Source: Flavobacterium hercynium (GTDB taxonomy: Bacteria; Bacteroidota; Bacteroidia; Flavobacteriales; Flavobacteriaceae). From it: 64,000 bases of DNA. Every line of letters begins with the position of its first letter. The stretch's first letter is position 1. The notes beneath the pieces were generated by a model. That model saw only the letters and a program-made list of their open reading frames with translations. It did no database searches and had not been told where the DNA came from. The stretch lies in assembly GCF_002217285.1 (NCBI RefSeq), contig NZ_MUGW01000016.1:62001-126000 (forward strand), given 5' to 3'. The position numbers and the translations under genes were made by a program. This document shows, in pieces, positions 25,967-34,210 of the stretch.

Positions 25967-26530
25967 TTACAAGAATTTATATCCTAATGAAAAATTAGAA
26001 ACGGCAGTTCTTAACTTTCTGCCCGACGGATCGAGATCAGTAAATCCGGCCAGATATCTGTAATCAAAAGTTAGTTTCCAGATATCGACACCAACACCGC
26101 CAAGAATACTGCTATTGTTACGTTCAATGTCGATGTAGTTTATGTTGGTGTTTACTTTTACATTAGAATAGCTTTTCCAATTATAACCGGCAAAAACACG
26201 AACATTTCCCAGCTTTCCTAACGGAACTACTTTTAGACCTGCCAGTATTGTAGCATCAGTTCCGGTAAGTTCATATTCTGTTTCGCTAATACCAGTCTGA
26301 GAAACATTAAATTTTGATTTAACGTATCCAATTTCGGCCTGACCGTAAAAACTCAATAAATTAACTCTTGCAAATCCGCCAATACCCATTCCGGTTCCGG
26401 CACTTTTAGAACTAAAGTCGTCAGATATAGGTGATGTAATATTATACGAAACCTGTGGTCCAAATTGTATCAATTGCGCAAAACCATTTGCACTGATACA
26501 TAGTAAAATAGAGATGATAATTCTTTTCAT
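25967..26530 (-). CDS. Outer membrane beta-barrel protein
   Basis: 187 aa with a signal peptide (SANGFAQ). The remainder alternates polar and aromatic residues in strands typical of a small (about 8-strand) barrel, and the chain ends in an aromatic-rich strand SNFSLGYKFL, the outer membrane insertion signal. The family resembles PorT-like or OmpX-like barrels in Bacteroidetes, but no specific function can be assigned. It is a single gene, convergent with the C1q-like array and divergent from a GNAT gene. Confidence 0.78.
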   Translation of the reverse strand: MKRIIISILLCISANGFAQLIQFGPQVSYNITSPISDDFSSKSAGTGMGIGGFARVNLLSFYGQAEIGYVKSKFNVSQTGISETEYELTGTDATILAGLKVVPLGKLGNVRVFAGYNWKSYSNVKVNTNINYIDIERNNSSILGGVGVDIWKLTFDYRYLAGFTDLDPSGRKLRTAVSNFSLGYKFL

Positions 26531-26636
26531 GAGATAATAATTTAGTTTAGTATAAAATTAAATATTTTCATTAAAAATAGAGCGATTTATCTTGCTTATT
26601 TATAATAATTAAAGTAGGAAATTACATTAAATTGTG

Positions 26637-26644
26637 TAAATTTG
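26637..26644 (+). promoter_or_regulatory. -7 element for the GNAT gene
   Basis: TAAATTTG, 19 bp before the ATG at 26664. Confidence 0.4.
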
Positions 26645-26663
26645 AATACAAACTATTTGCAAT

Positions 26664-27068
26664 ATGATAATCAAAGAAATAAATGCCTCAGAAACCTGGC
26701 AAATCAGACATAGTGTAATGTGGCCAGACCAGCCTTTAGAATTTGTACAATTAGAAGAAGATGAATCTGGATTGCACTATGGTGCTTTTGTAAATGAGTC
26801 TCTTGTTTCAATTGTTTCGTGTTTTATTCAGGATGATGAAATGCAATTTCGTAAATTAGCAACAGTAGAAAATTATCAAGATCAGGGAATTGCCTCCAAA
26901 CTATTGGTGTACGTCTTTGAAGAAGCAAGAGAAAAAAAAGTAAAGAGAATTTGGTGCAATGCAAGAGTTGCTAAAAAAAAGTTCTACGAAAAATTTGGAA
27001 TGGAAGATCTTAAACAAACTTTTATCAAAGAAGGACAGGAATTTACTATTATGGAAGTTTTGCTCTAA
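26664..27068 (+). CDS. GNAT-family N-acetyltransferase
   Basis: 134 aa, single GNAT domain. The acetyl-CoA binding loop is ATVENYQDQGIASKLLVYVFEEAREK (about residues 70-95, Q/RxxGxA-like as QDQGIA), followed by KRIWCNARVAKKKFYEKFGM, typical of the family's beta5-alpha4. The small size and the ElaA-like start (MIIKEINASETWQIRHSVMWPDQP) suggest a small-molecule or protein acetylase. The substrate is unknown. Confidence 0.88.
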   Translation: MIIKEINASETWQIRHSVMWPDQPLEFVQLEEDESGLHYGAFVNESLVSIVSCFIQDDEMQFRKLATVENYQDQGIASKLLVYVFEEAREKKVKRIWCNARVAKKKFYEKFGMEDLKQTFIKEGQEFTIMEVLL

Positions 27069-27205
27069 AACACCTTAAAATCAGACTGCTGTTAAAAGAA
27101 ATAAAAGGACTGCTTAGAAGAAAACGTTTTCGCTGATTTAACACATGTTAAGACTTTCTTATTTTATTTTTTTTATTCCGATCTTTTATTACTTTCGCAT
27201 CGAAT

Positions 27206-27580
27206 ATGAGAAAGTTAATAGTATTTTTAGCATTTATGAATTTCCTTCTGCTAGGCGGAGGGCAATATCTCAATGCTGAAACACACTCTCATCCTCATCT
27301 TGAAAAAAGACACCGCATTAAATTTACTAATCAGGAAAAAGGCACTTCTATAATTGAAGAAGCCAATCTTGATACTGATGAAGAGCATTTTGGTAATGAC
27401 GATCTAAATGATAAAATTGTCGTTAAATCATTTACAGCAAATTATAGCTTAGTAAATGATTTGTATTTGACATTCTCATGTCACAATGCATCAAACTCTT
27501 ATAGTCTTTTTGAAATTCTAGGACCATCTTGTGGTCAGTCAAATCCAATTTATCTTACTCAACGAGTTTTAAGAATCTGA
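27206..27580 (+). CDS. Small exported protein of unknown function upstream of the RND efflux operon
   Basis: 124 aa with an N-terminal signal (MRKLIVFLAFMNFLLLGGGQYLNA). The mature part starts His-rich (ETHSHPHLEKRH) and then acidic (EEANLDTDEEHFGNDDLND). Two cysteines, in FSCHNAS and PSCGQS, could form a disulfide. No family recognised. It lies 185 bp before the efflux genes on the same strand, so a link to efflux, perhaps metal or stress sensing, is possible but only positional. Confidence 0.6.
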   Translation: MRKLIVFLAFMNFLLLGGGQYLNAETHSHPHLEKRHRIKFTNQEKGTSIIEEANLDTDEEHFGNDDLNDKIVVKSFTANYSLVNDLYLTFSCHNASNSYSLFEILGPSCGQSNPIYLTQRVLRI

Positions 27581-27623
27581 TTGTATTATACATCGGTTAC
27601 CAATAGCGTGATCTTGTATAAGT

Positions 27624-27749
27624 ATGAGCTGTATTTTTAGAATACTTCTTATTTTACTTCTTCATTTTTTTTCGGTTCACGTTTTATTCTGGCAACTGGT
27701 GATTTTCTGCATCTTAAGGGATTTCTATATCCTTAATTCAATAGCTTAA
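27624..27749 (+). CDS. Possible 41-aa hydrophobic peptide
   Basis: ATG at 27624 to TAA at 27747-27749. The peptide is strongly hydrophobic (FRILLILLLHFFSVHVLFW), compatible with one membrane helix. It fills most of the gap between the small exported protein and the RND adaptor. There is no family match or clear ribosome site, and random hydrophobic ORFs are common in AT-rich DNA. Confidence 0.2.
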   Translation: MSCIFRILLILLLHFFSVHVLFWQLVIFCILRDFYILNSIA

Positions 27750-27765
27750 TTTCCAAATACATACC

Positions 27766-28848
27766 ATGAAAAAAATTGTCGTTTTAACAGGCTTAATTGC
27801 CTTGTTGTGCTTTACCAGTTGTACATCAAAAAAAGAAAAACCAGAGGAAGAAGAAAAATTTACAGTGACCAGTCCTGTAAAAATAGACACTTCATTTACC
27901 AAAGAATATGTATCTCAGATTAAATCGGTACGAAATATCGAATTGCGTGCCCAGGAAAAAGGATTTTTACAAAACATTTATGTTGACGAAGGTCAGTTTG
28001 TAAAAGCAGGTCAGATTCTATTTAGAATTATGCCTAAAGTATATGAAGCGGAATTATTGAAAGCGCAAGCCGAAGAAAAATCTGCTGAGATTGAGTTGCA
28101 AAATGCGAAAACATTAGCCGATAAAAATATCGTTTCACGCAACGAGCAGGCAGTGGCGCAGTCTAAACTTCAGGCTGCCAGAGCTGAGGTTGCTTTGGCA
28201 AAATTACATTTATCATTTACCGAAATCAAAGCACCATTTGACGGAACAATAGACAGAATCCCGTTAAAATTAGGCAGTCTTATTGACGAAGGTGAATTGC
28301 TGACAAGCCTTTCAGACAACTCACAGATGTTTGCTTACTTCAATGTTTCTGAACCGGAATATCTGCAATACCAAACGGAAGTTAAAGACCGTGCAGACAA
28401 CAAAGTAAGTTTGATTTTAGCAAACGGAAAACCTTTTGAATACAAAGGAAATGTTGAGGTTATAGAAAGTGAATTTAACAATGAAACCGGAAATATTGCT
28501 TTTAGAGCAAGATTCGCCAATTCAGGAAAACTGCTAAGAAATGGAGAAACAGGACAAGTGCAAATGCTTGTTCCGCTTAAAAATGCCATTGTAATTCCGC
28601 AAAAAGCAACCTACGAAATACAGGATAAAAAATACGTATTTGTTGTAGATAAAAACAACAAAGTAAGTTCAAAAGAAATTTCTATTACAGGTGAAATACC
28701 AGATTTGTATGTAGTGAGCAAAGGACTTACAGAAAATGATAAAATTTTACTTGATGGAGTTCAGAAAGTAAAAGAGAATGACAAAATTAAATTTGAATTT
28801 CTATCTCCTAAAGTAGTAATGAACAATTTACGCTTAAAAGCAGAATAG
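27766..28848 (+). CDS. RND efflux periplasmic adaptor (membrane fusion protein), lipoprotein
   Basis: 360 aa. A signal peptide with lipobox ends at FTSC (about residue 19). The MFP order is clear: a beta-barrel/lipoyl half (VRNIELRAQEKGFLQNIYVDEGQFVKAGQILFRI), a helical hairpin (residues about 90-145), the second lipoyl half (FTEIKAPFDGTIDRIPLKLGSLIDEGE) and a C-terminal barrel. AcrA-like; it joins the inner-membrane pump to the outer-membrane channel. It is the first gene of a three-gene operon with 25 bp to the pump gene. Confidence 0.94.
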   Translation: MKKIVVLTGLIALLCFTSCTSKKEKPEEEEKFTVTSPVKIDTSFTKEYVSQIKSVRNIELRAQEKGFLQNIYVDEGQFVKAGQILFRIMPKVYEAELLKAQAEEKSAEIELQNAKTLADKNIVSRNEQAVAQSKLQAARAEVALAKLHLSFTEIKAPFDGTIDRIPLKLGSLIDEGELLTSLSDNSQMFAYFNVSEPEYLQYQTEVKDRADNKVSLILANGKPFEYKGNVEVIESEFNNETGNIAFRARFANSGKLLRNGETGQVQMLVPLKNAIVIPQKATYEIQDKKYVFVVDKNNKVSSKEISITGEIPDLYVVSKGLTENDKILLDGVQKVKENDKIKFEFLSPKVVMNNLRLKAE

Positions 28849-28873
28849 GTTTAATCATTAAAAAAATATAAAA

Positions 28874-31800
28874 ATGTTTAATAAATTTATTCAAAGACCC
28901 GTATTGTCGATAGTAATATCGCTTGTGATTGTCTTTTTGGGAGTACTCTCAGTGTTGGGTTTACCTATCACGCAATTCCCATCTATTTCTCCTCCAATGG
29001 TAAATATTACCGTAGATTACCCTGGATCTAATGGAGAATTAATGATTAAATCTGTAATTATTCCGTTAGAAAGAGCTTTAAATGGTGTTCCCGGAATGAA
29101 ATATATGACTTCTGATGCCGGAAATGACGGTGAGGCTAGTATCAAAGTTGTGTTTAATTTAGGAACAGATCCCAATCAGGCTGCTATTAATGTGCAGAAT
29201 CGTGTAGCTTCTGTGACCAATAAACTTCCACCACTTGTAGTGAGAGAAGGGGTTAAGATTACACGCGAGGTACCAAGTATGTTGATGTATGTGAATCTTT
29301 ACAGTACGGACAAAAATACCGACATGAAGTTCTTATACAATTATGCTGATATTAACGTACTTTCTGAACTTAAAAGGGTAAACGGAGTTGGATCAGGTGA
29401 TATTTTAGGTACACGTGAATATGCAATGCGTATCTGGTTAAAACCGGATCGTATGTTAGCCTATAAAATTTCTGCTGATGAAGTAATGGAAGCATTATCA
29501 AGTCAGAGTTTAGAAGCATCACCTGGAAAAACGGGTGAAAGTTCCGGTAAACGTTCCCAGGCATTTGAATATGTTTTGAAATATTCAGGACGTTTTACCA
29601 CCAAAGAACAATATGAAAACATTGTAGTAAAGTCGAACAGTAACGGTGAACTTTTACGTTTAAAAGACATTGCCAAAATTGAATTTGGAAGCTCGATGTA
29701 TGATATTTATTCTAATTTGAATGGCAGACCATCTGCTGCTATTGTACTAAAACAATCTTTTGGAAGTAATGCGAATCAGGTTATCGAGGATGTAAAAGGC
29801 AAATTAGAAACGATAAAGAAAAGATTTCCAAAAGGAATGGATTATGAAATTTCGTATGACGTTTCTAAGTTCTTAGATGCTTCTATCGAAAAAGTAATTC
29901 ACACACTTGTAGAAGCTTTTATCCTGGTAGGATTAGTTGTATTTCTGTTTTTAGGTGACTGGCGTTCGACCATTATTCCAGCAATTGCTGTACCGGTTTC
30001 GCTGATAGGAACCTTTATATTTATGCAGGTTTTTGATATTTCATTGAACTTAATTACACTATTTGCTTTAGTGCTCGCGATTGGGGTCGTGGTCGATGAT
30101 GCGATTGTGGTAATTGAGGCTGTGCATGCTAAGATGGAAGAAGAACATCTTTCTCCTTTTAAAGCAACAAAGAAAGCAATGCATGAAATTGCAGGAGCTA
30201 TCATTGCGATTACCTTTTTAATGGCGGCGGTATTTATTCCCGTGGCGTTTATGAGCGGACCAGTTGGAGTATTTTACAGACAGTTCTCTATCACGATGGC
30301 AACAGCGATTATACTTTCTGGTATTGTGGCTTTGACTTTGACACCGGCACTTTGTGCGATGATGTTAAAAAACAATCACGGTAAACCTAAAAAGAAAACC
30401 CCTGTAAACATGTTTATAGATGGTTTTAATAATAAGTTTAACCTTGCTCAGGGTAAATACCAAAACGTATTAGGTAAAATTGTAAACAGAAGAGCGATTA
30501 CTATTGTAGCCCTTTTAGGCTTTTGTGCAGGAACATGGTTAATAAGCAGCAGCGTTCCTTCAGGATTTATCCCGAATGAGGATCAGGGAATGTTCTACGC
30601 TATTATTCAGACTCCTCCAGGTTCTTCATTAGAGAGAACAAATGATATTGCAGTAAGAGTACAAAAAATAGCGGAAAAGATTGAGGGTGTAAAATCAGTT
30701 TCTTCTTTAGCAGGTTACGAGATTTTAACTGAAGGTACAGGAGCCAATACAGGAACATGTCTTATCAACTTGAAAGACTGGAACGATCGTAAGCAATCTG
30801 TACAGGAGATTATGGAGGAACTAGAAGAAAAATGTACCGATATTCCGGGTGCTAATATCGAATTCTTTCAGCCACCTGCTGTACCTGGTTACGGAGCTGC
30901 GGGAGGTTTTGAACTTCGTTTGCTGGATAAAACAGGTTCTAATGATTACAAGAAACTAGAAGAGGTTAATAAAGAATTTGTAGAAGAATTAAACAAACGT
31001 CCGGAGTTGAATGGAGTGTTTAGTTTCTTTAGTGCTAGTTTCCCTCAGTTTATGATGAAGGTAGACAATGATTTGGCACAGCAAAAAGGAGTTTCGATCG
31101 AAAACGCCATGAACACGTTGTCAACACTTGTTGGAAGTAACTACGAAATTAGTTTTATCAAGTACGGAATCAATTATAAAGTTATTGTTCAGGCAGCACC
31201 GGAATACCGTGCACAGCCAGATGATATTTTAAAATTGTATGTAAAAAATGATCGTGACGAAATGGTTCCTTTTTCAGCTTTTATGAGATTAGAAAAAGTA
31301 TACGGACTTTCTGAAATTACCAGACATAATATGTACACTTCTACACAAATTAGTGGTGGAGCTGCAGAAGGTTACAGTAGTGGTACAGCGATTAAAGTAA
31401 TTCAGGAAGTAGCGGCTAAAAAACTGCCAAGAGGATATGATATTGACTGGGCAGGTATATCTGCCGATCAGGTAGCACAAGGAAATCAGGCAATTTGGGT
31501 ATTCCTTATTTGTTTAGGATTTGTGTACTTGGTTTTGGCAGCACAATACGAAAGTTTCATTTTGCCATTATCTGTTATCCTTTCTTTACCTGCGGGTATT
31601 TTTGGTGCCTTCTTATTGTTGAAAATCATGGGATTAGAAAATAATATCTATGCTCAGGTGGCTATGGTTATGCTTATCGGATTATTGGGTAAAAATGCCG
31701 TATTGATTGTAGAGTTTGCGATACAGCGACATGCAGCCGGAAAATCAGTATTTGAATCTGCTATGGAAGGTGCAAAAGAAAGATTCCGTCCTATTTTGAT

Positions 31801-32041
31801 GACTTCGTTTGCCTTTATTGCAGGATTGTTGCCGCTTGTTTTTGCTACAGGTCCGGGTAAAATTGGAAACAGAACTATTGGTACCGCAGCAGCCGGAGGT
31901 ATGCTTATCGGAACTATTTGTGGTGTATTTGTTATTCCGGGATTGTATTACATTTTTGCGAAAATTGCGGAGAAACACAAATTGACGAAGTATGAAGAAG
32001 AAAATCCATTAACTGAAGAAATTGACAACAATCATGTATAA
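28874..32041 (+). CDS. RND multidrug efflux transporter, HAE1 family (AcrB-like)
   Basis: 1055 aa, the usual length of AcrB-type pumps. N-terminal MFNKFIQRPVLSIVISLVIVFLGVLSV is the first membrane helix. Proton-relay residues are seen in TM4 (GVVVDDAIVVIEAV, the double Asp) and TM10 (GLLGKNAVLIVEFA, the Lys). It forms a proton-driven trimer in the inner membrane that exports hydrophobic drugs or envelope toxins through the adaptor and the TolC-like protein. Its last 8 bases overlap the start of the next gene. The double Asp argues for the drug-efflux rather than the metal-efflux branch. Confidence 0.96.
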   Translation: MFNKFIQRPVLSIVISLVIVFLGVLSVLGLPITQFPSISPPMVNITVDYPGSNGELMIKSVIIPLERALNGVPGMKYMTSDAGNDGEASIKVVFNLGTDPNQAAINVQNRVASVTNKLPPLVVREGVKITREVPSMLMYVNLYSTDKNTDMKFLYNYADINVLSELKRVNGVGSGDILGTREYAMRIWLKPDRMLAYKISADEVMEALSSQSLEASPGKTGESSGKRSQAFEYVLKYSGRFTTKEQYENIVVKSNSNGELLRLKDIAKIEFGSSMYDIYSNLNGRPSAAIVLKQSFGSNANQVIEDVKGKLETIKKRFPKGMDYEISYDVSKFLDASIEKVIHTLVEAFILVGLVVFLFLGDWRSTIIPAIAVPVSLIGTFIFMQVFDISLNLITLFALVLAIGVVVDDAIVVIEAVHAKMEEEHLSPFKATKKAMHEIAGAIIAITFLMAAVFIPVAFMSGPVGVFYRQFSITMATAIILSGIVALTLTPALCAMMLKNNHGKPKKKTPVNMFIDGFNNKFNLAQGKYQNVLGKIVNRRAITIVALLGFCAGTWLISSSVPSGFIPNEDQGMFYAIIQTPPGSSLERTNDIAVRVQKIAEKIEGVKSVSSLAGYEILTEGTGANTGTCLINLKDWNDRKQSVQEIMEELEEKCTDIPGANIEFFQPPAVPGYGAAGGFELRLLDKTGSNDYKKLEEVNKEFVEELNKRPELNGVFSFFSASFPQFMMKVDNDLAQQKGVSIENAMNTLSTLVGSNYEISFIKYGINYKVIVQAAPEYRAQPDDILKLYVKNDRDEMVPFSAFMRLEKVYGLSEITRHNMYTSTQISGGAAEGYSSGTAIKVIQEVAAKKLPRGYDIDWAGISADQVAQGNQAIWVFLICLGFVYLVLAAQYESFILPLSVILSLPAGIFGAFLLLKIMGLENNIYAQVAMVMLIGLLGKNAVLIVEFAIQRHAAGKSVFESAMEGAKERFRPILMTSFAFIAGLLPLVFATGPGKIGNRTIGTAAAGGMLIGTICGVFVIPGLYYIFAKIAEKHKLTKYEEENPLTEEIDNNHV

Positions 32042-33476
32042 ATTTAAATTACAACATAGTATTGCGTTAGGACTTTGTCTTGCTGTGGTGAGTTGCAAAG
32101 CGCCTGAAACGGCTACAAGAGAAACACCTAGCAATCCTGTTCCGGAGTCTTTTAATGTAACCAATGTAAGCAAAGACACCACAAGCATAGCGAGTATTCC
32201 ATGGAAAACTTTCTTTAAAGATCAAAATCTGGTTAATTTGATCGATTTGGCTTTGAAGAATAATCAGGAATTAATGATTACACTACAGGAAATTGAAATT
32301 GCTAAGAATGATATTCGTGTCAAAAAAGGGCTTTTGTTGCCAACAGCAGGAATACGTGCGGGAGCAGGAGTAGAGAAAGTAGGAAGATATACAAGTCAGG
32401 GAGCGGGTGATGCTTCGACAGAGATTAAACCGGGAAAAGAAATGCCGGATCCGCTTGGTGATTTTGCCATTGCTGCTTATGCTAACTGGGAAGTGGATAT
32501 CTGGAAAAAACTGCGCAATTCTAAAAAAGCAGCGGTAACAAGATATTTATCTACAGTTGAAGGTAAGAATTTCGTAGTGACAAGTTTAATAGCTGAGATT
32601 GCTAATTCCTATTATGAATTACTGGCATTGGACAGTCAGCTGGATATTGTAAAACAAAATATCGAATTGCAGTCGAATGCGTTAGAAATCGTAAAAGTGC
32701 AAAAGCAAGCTGCCAGAGCGACAGAATTGGCAGTTCAGAAATTTCAGGCTGAGGTTTTAACTTCAAAAAGCCTGGAATTTGATATTCGTCAGCAAATAAA
32801 AGAAACAGAAAATAAGATCAACTTTTTGGTTGGGCAGTATCCGCAGGAAATCAAAAGAGAGCGTACTGACTTTTTAAGTTTGATGCCAGCGGCAGTAAGT
32901 TCCGGGATTCCATCTCAATTATTGGCAAACCGTCCGGATGTAAAACAGGTTGAAATGGAATTAACAGCTTCTAAATTAGATGTAAAAGTAGCACGTGCAG
33001 AATTTTATCCTTCATTGGATATTAAAGCAGCAGTAGGTGTAAATGCTTTTAATCCTTCTTACTTGTTTACTTTTCCAGAATCGATTTTGTATTCTTTAGC
33101 AGGAGATATTGTAGCCCCGCTAATAAATAGAAATGCTATAAAAGCAGAATTTAAAAATGCAAATGCAAGACAGCTTCAGGCTTTGTACAATTATGATAAA
33201 ACGGTTTTGAATGCATATATAGAAGTTTCGAACCATCTTTCTAAAATTGAAAATTTAGAAAAGAGTTATGATTTAAAATCACAGCAGGTTGAGGCATTAA
33301 ACAGATCTATTGATGTTTCTAATGATTTGTTTAAATCAGCACGTGTAGATTATTTCGAAGTATTAATGACCCAGAGAGATGCACTGGAATCTAAGCTGGA
33401 ATTAATAGAAACGAAGAAAGATCAGCTGAGCGCTACAGTCAATGTTTACAAAGATTTAGGTGGCGGCTGGAGATAA
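32034..33476 (+). CDS. TolC-like outer membrane efflux lipoprotein (NodT/OprM type)
   Basis: 480 aa from the ATG at 32034, which overlaps the pump gene by 8 bp. A TTG at 32022 is the only longer option. The lipobox is LAVVSC (about residue 20), then the two outer membrane efflux repeats with coiled-coil segments. SIPWKTFFKDQNLVNLIDLALKNNQEL and LLANRPDVKQVEMELTASKLDVKVARAEFYPSLD are signature segments of the NodT family. It forms the exit channel. The operon ends with a terminator at 33502-33539. Confidence 0.94.
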   Translation: MYKFKLQHSIALGLCLAVVSCKAPETATRETPSNPVPESFNVTNVSKDTTSIASIPWKTFFKDQNLVNLIDLALKNNQELMITLQEIEIAKNDIRVKKGLLLPTAGIRAGAGVEKVGRYTSQGAGDASTEIKPGKEMPDPLGDFAIAAYANWEVDIWKKLRNSKKAAVTRYLSTVEGKNFVVTSLIAEIANSYYELLALDSQLDIVKQNIELQSNALEIVKVQKQAARATELAVQKFQAEVLTSKSLEFDIRQQIKETENKINFLVGQYPQEIKRERTDFLSLMPAAVSSGIPSQLLANRPDVKQVEMELTASKLDVKVARAEFYPSLDIKAAVGVNAFNPSYLFTFPESILYSLAGDIVAPLINRNAIKAEFKNANARQLQALYNYDKTVLNAYIEVSNHLSKIENLEKSYDLKSQQVEALNRSIDVSNDLFKSARVDYFEVLMTQRDALESKLELIETKKDQLSATVNVYKDLGGGWR

Positions 33477-33501
33477 ATAAAGAGTGTTAATTTGTAGATA
33501 G

Positions 33502-33540
33502 AAAAACCTTTCGGAATTGCGATTTCGGAAGGTTTTTTGC
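33502..33540 (+). terminator. Terminator of the RND operon
   Basis: Imperfect hairpin with AAAACCTTTCGGAA facing TTCGGAAGGTTTTTT, then a T-run. Confidence 0.75.
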
Positions 33541-33680
33541 ATTTATGTTAATAAAAAAGGGTAAAAAATACGTTTTTACGTCTTAAATATGAATTATGTA
33601 AAGGATTTTTAAAATTCTGAAACTTTCATGAAACACTTTGTGTCTAATTTAGCCTATATAATTTAAACACAAATCATATC

Positions 33681-34103
33681 ATGAAAAATCGAAAAATATT
33701 TTACGTATTAGCTTTAAGCTTTGGACTATTTGCAGCATCTTGCAGTAACGACGATAACGAGGGAGAGACAATAATTCCACTCGAAGGAAAATATAACTTG
33801 AGTCAGATAGGAGCAGTTGTCAACGGACAGGAAGTACTTACTGATGCACCGCAAAATACATCAGGATGTGATAGAGATTACCTACAGCTTAAAATAGACA
33901 ATACCTTAATTGTTGGGGATTATGACAGTACAGTTTCGGCTTGTGCATTAACTGAAACAGGAGGAATTTATTCAAGATCGCATAACGATTTAACTACGGT
34001 AGTTAATAATATCACGCAAACACAGGATATTATGAATTTAACGAATAAAGAGTTAAAATTAAAAGACAAGACTACGGGTGTCATTACCGTATATACTAGA
34101 TAA
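33681..34103 (+). CDS. Small lipocalin-like lipoprotein
   Basis: 140 aa with a lipobox (FAASC) followed by SNDDNEGE, an acidic stretch suggesting surface export. The mature part (LEGKYNLSQIGAVVNGQEVL... DRDYLQLKIDNTLIVGDYDS... TNKELKLKDKTTGVITVYTR) has the short beta-hairpin rhythm of lipocalin-like domains common in Flavobacterium. Function unknown. It is a single gene, convergent with the large kinase gene, and shares a terminator at 34162-34197. Confidence 0.75.
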   Translation: MKNRKIFYVLALSFGLFAASCSNDDNEGETIIPLEGKYNLSQIGAVVNGQEVLTDAPQNTSGCDRDYLQLKIDNTLIVGDYDSTVSACALTETGGIYSRSHNDLTTVVNNITQTQDIMNLTNKELKLKDKTTGVITVYTR

Positions 34104-34161
34104 TCTATTTTATTTATTTATTTATTTTCCAAATCCTTAATCTCTCTGGGTTAAGGTTGAG

Positions 34162-34197
34162 AACGGAAACAGCTGTAAAAGTTGTTTCCGTTTTTTT
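34162..34197. terminator. Hairpin terminator between convergent genes
   Basis: AACGGAAACA (34162-34171) pairs with TGTTTCCGTT (34183-34192), then T7. Confidence 0.85.
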
Positions 34198-34210
34198 ATT
34201 TGTAAATCCT

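Noticed and set aside
26664..27068. GNAT as a toxin of a type II toxin-antitoxin pair
   Set aside because: No adjacent RHH or other antitoxin-like ORF, and it has its own promoter; an ordinary acetyltransferase.
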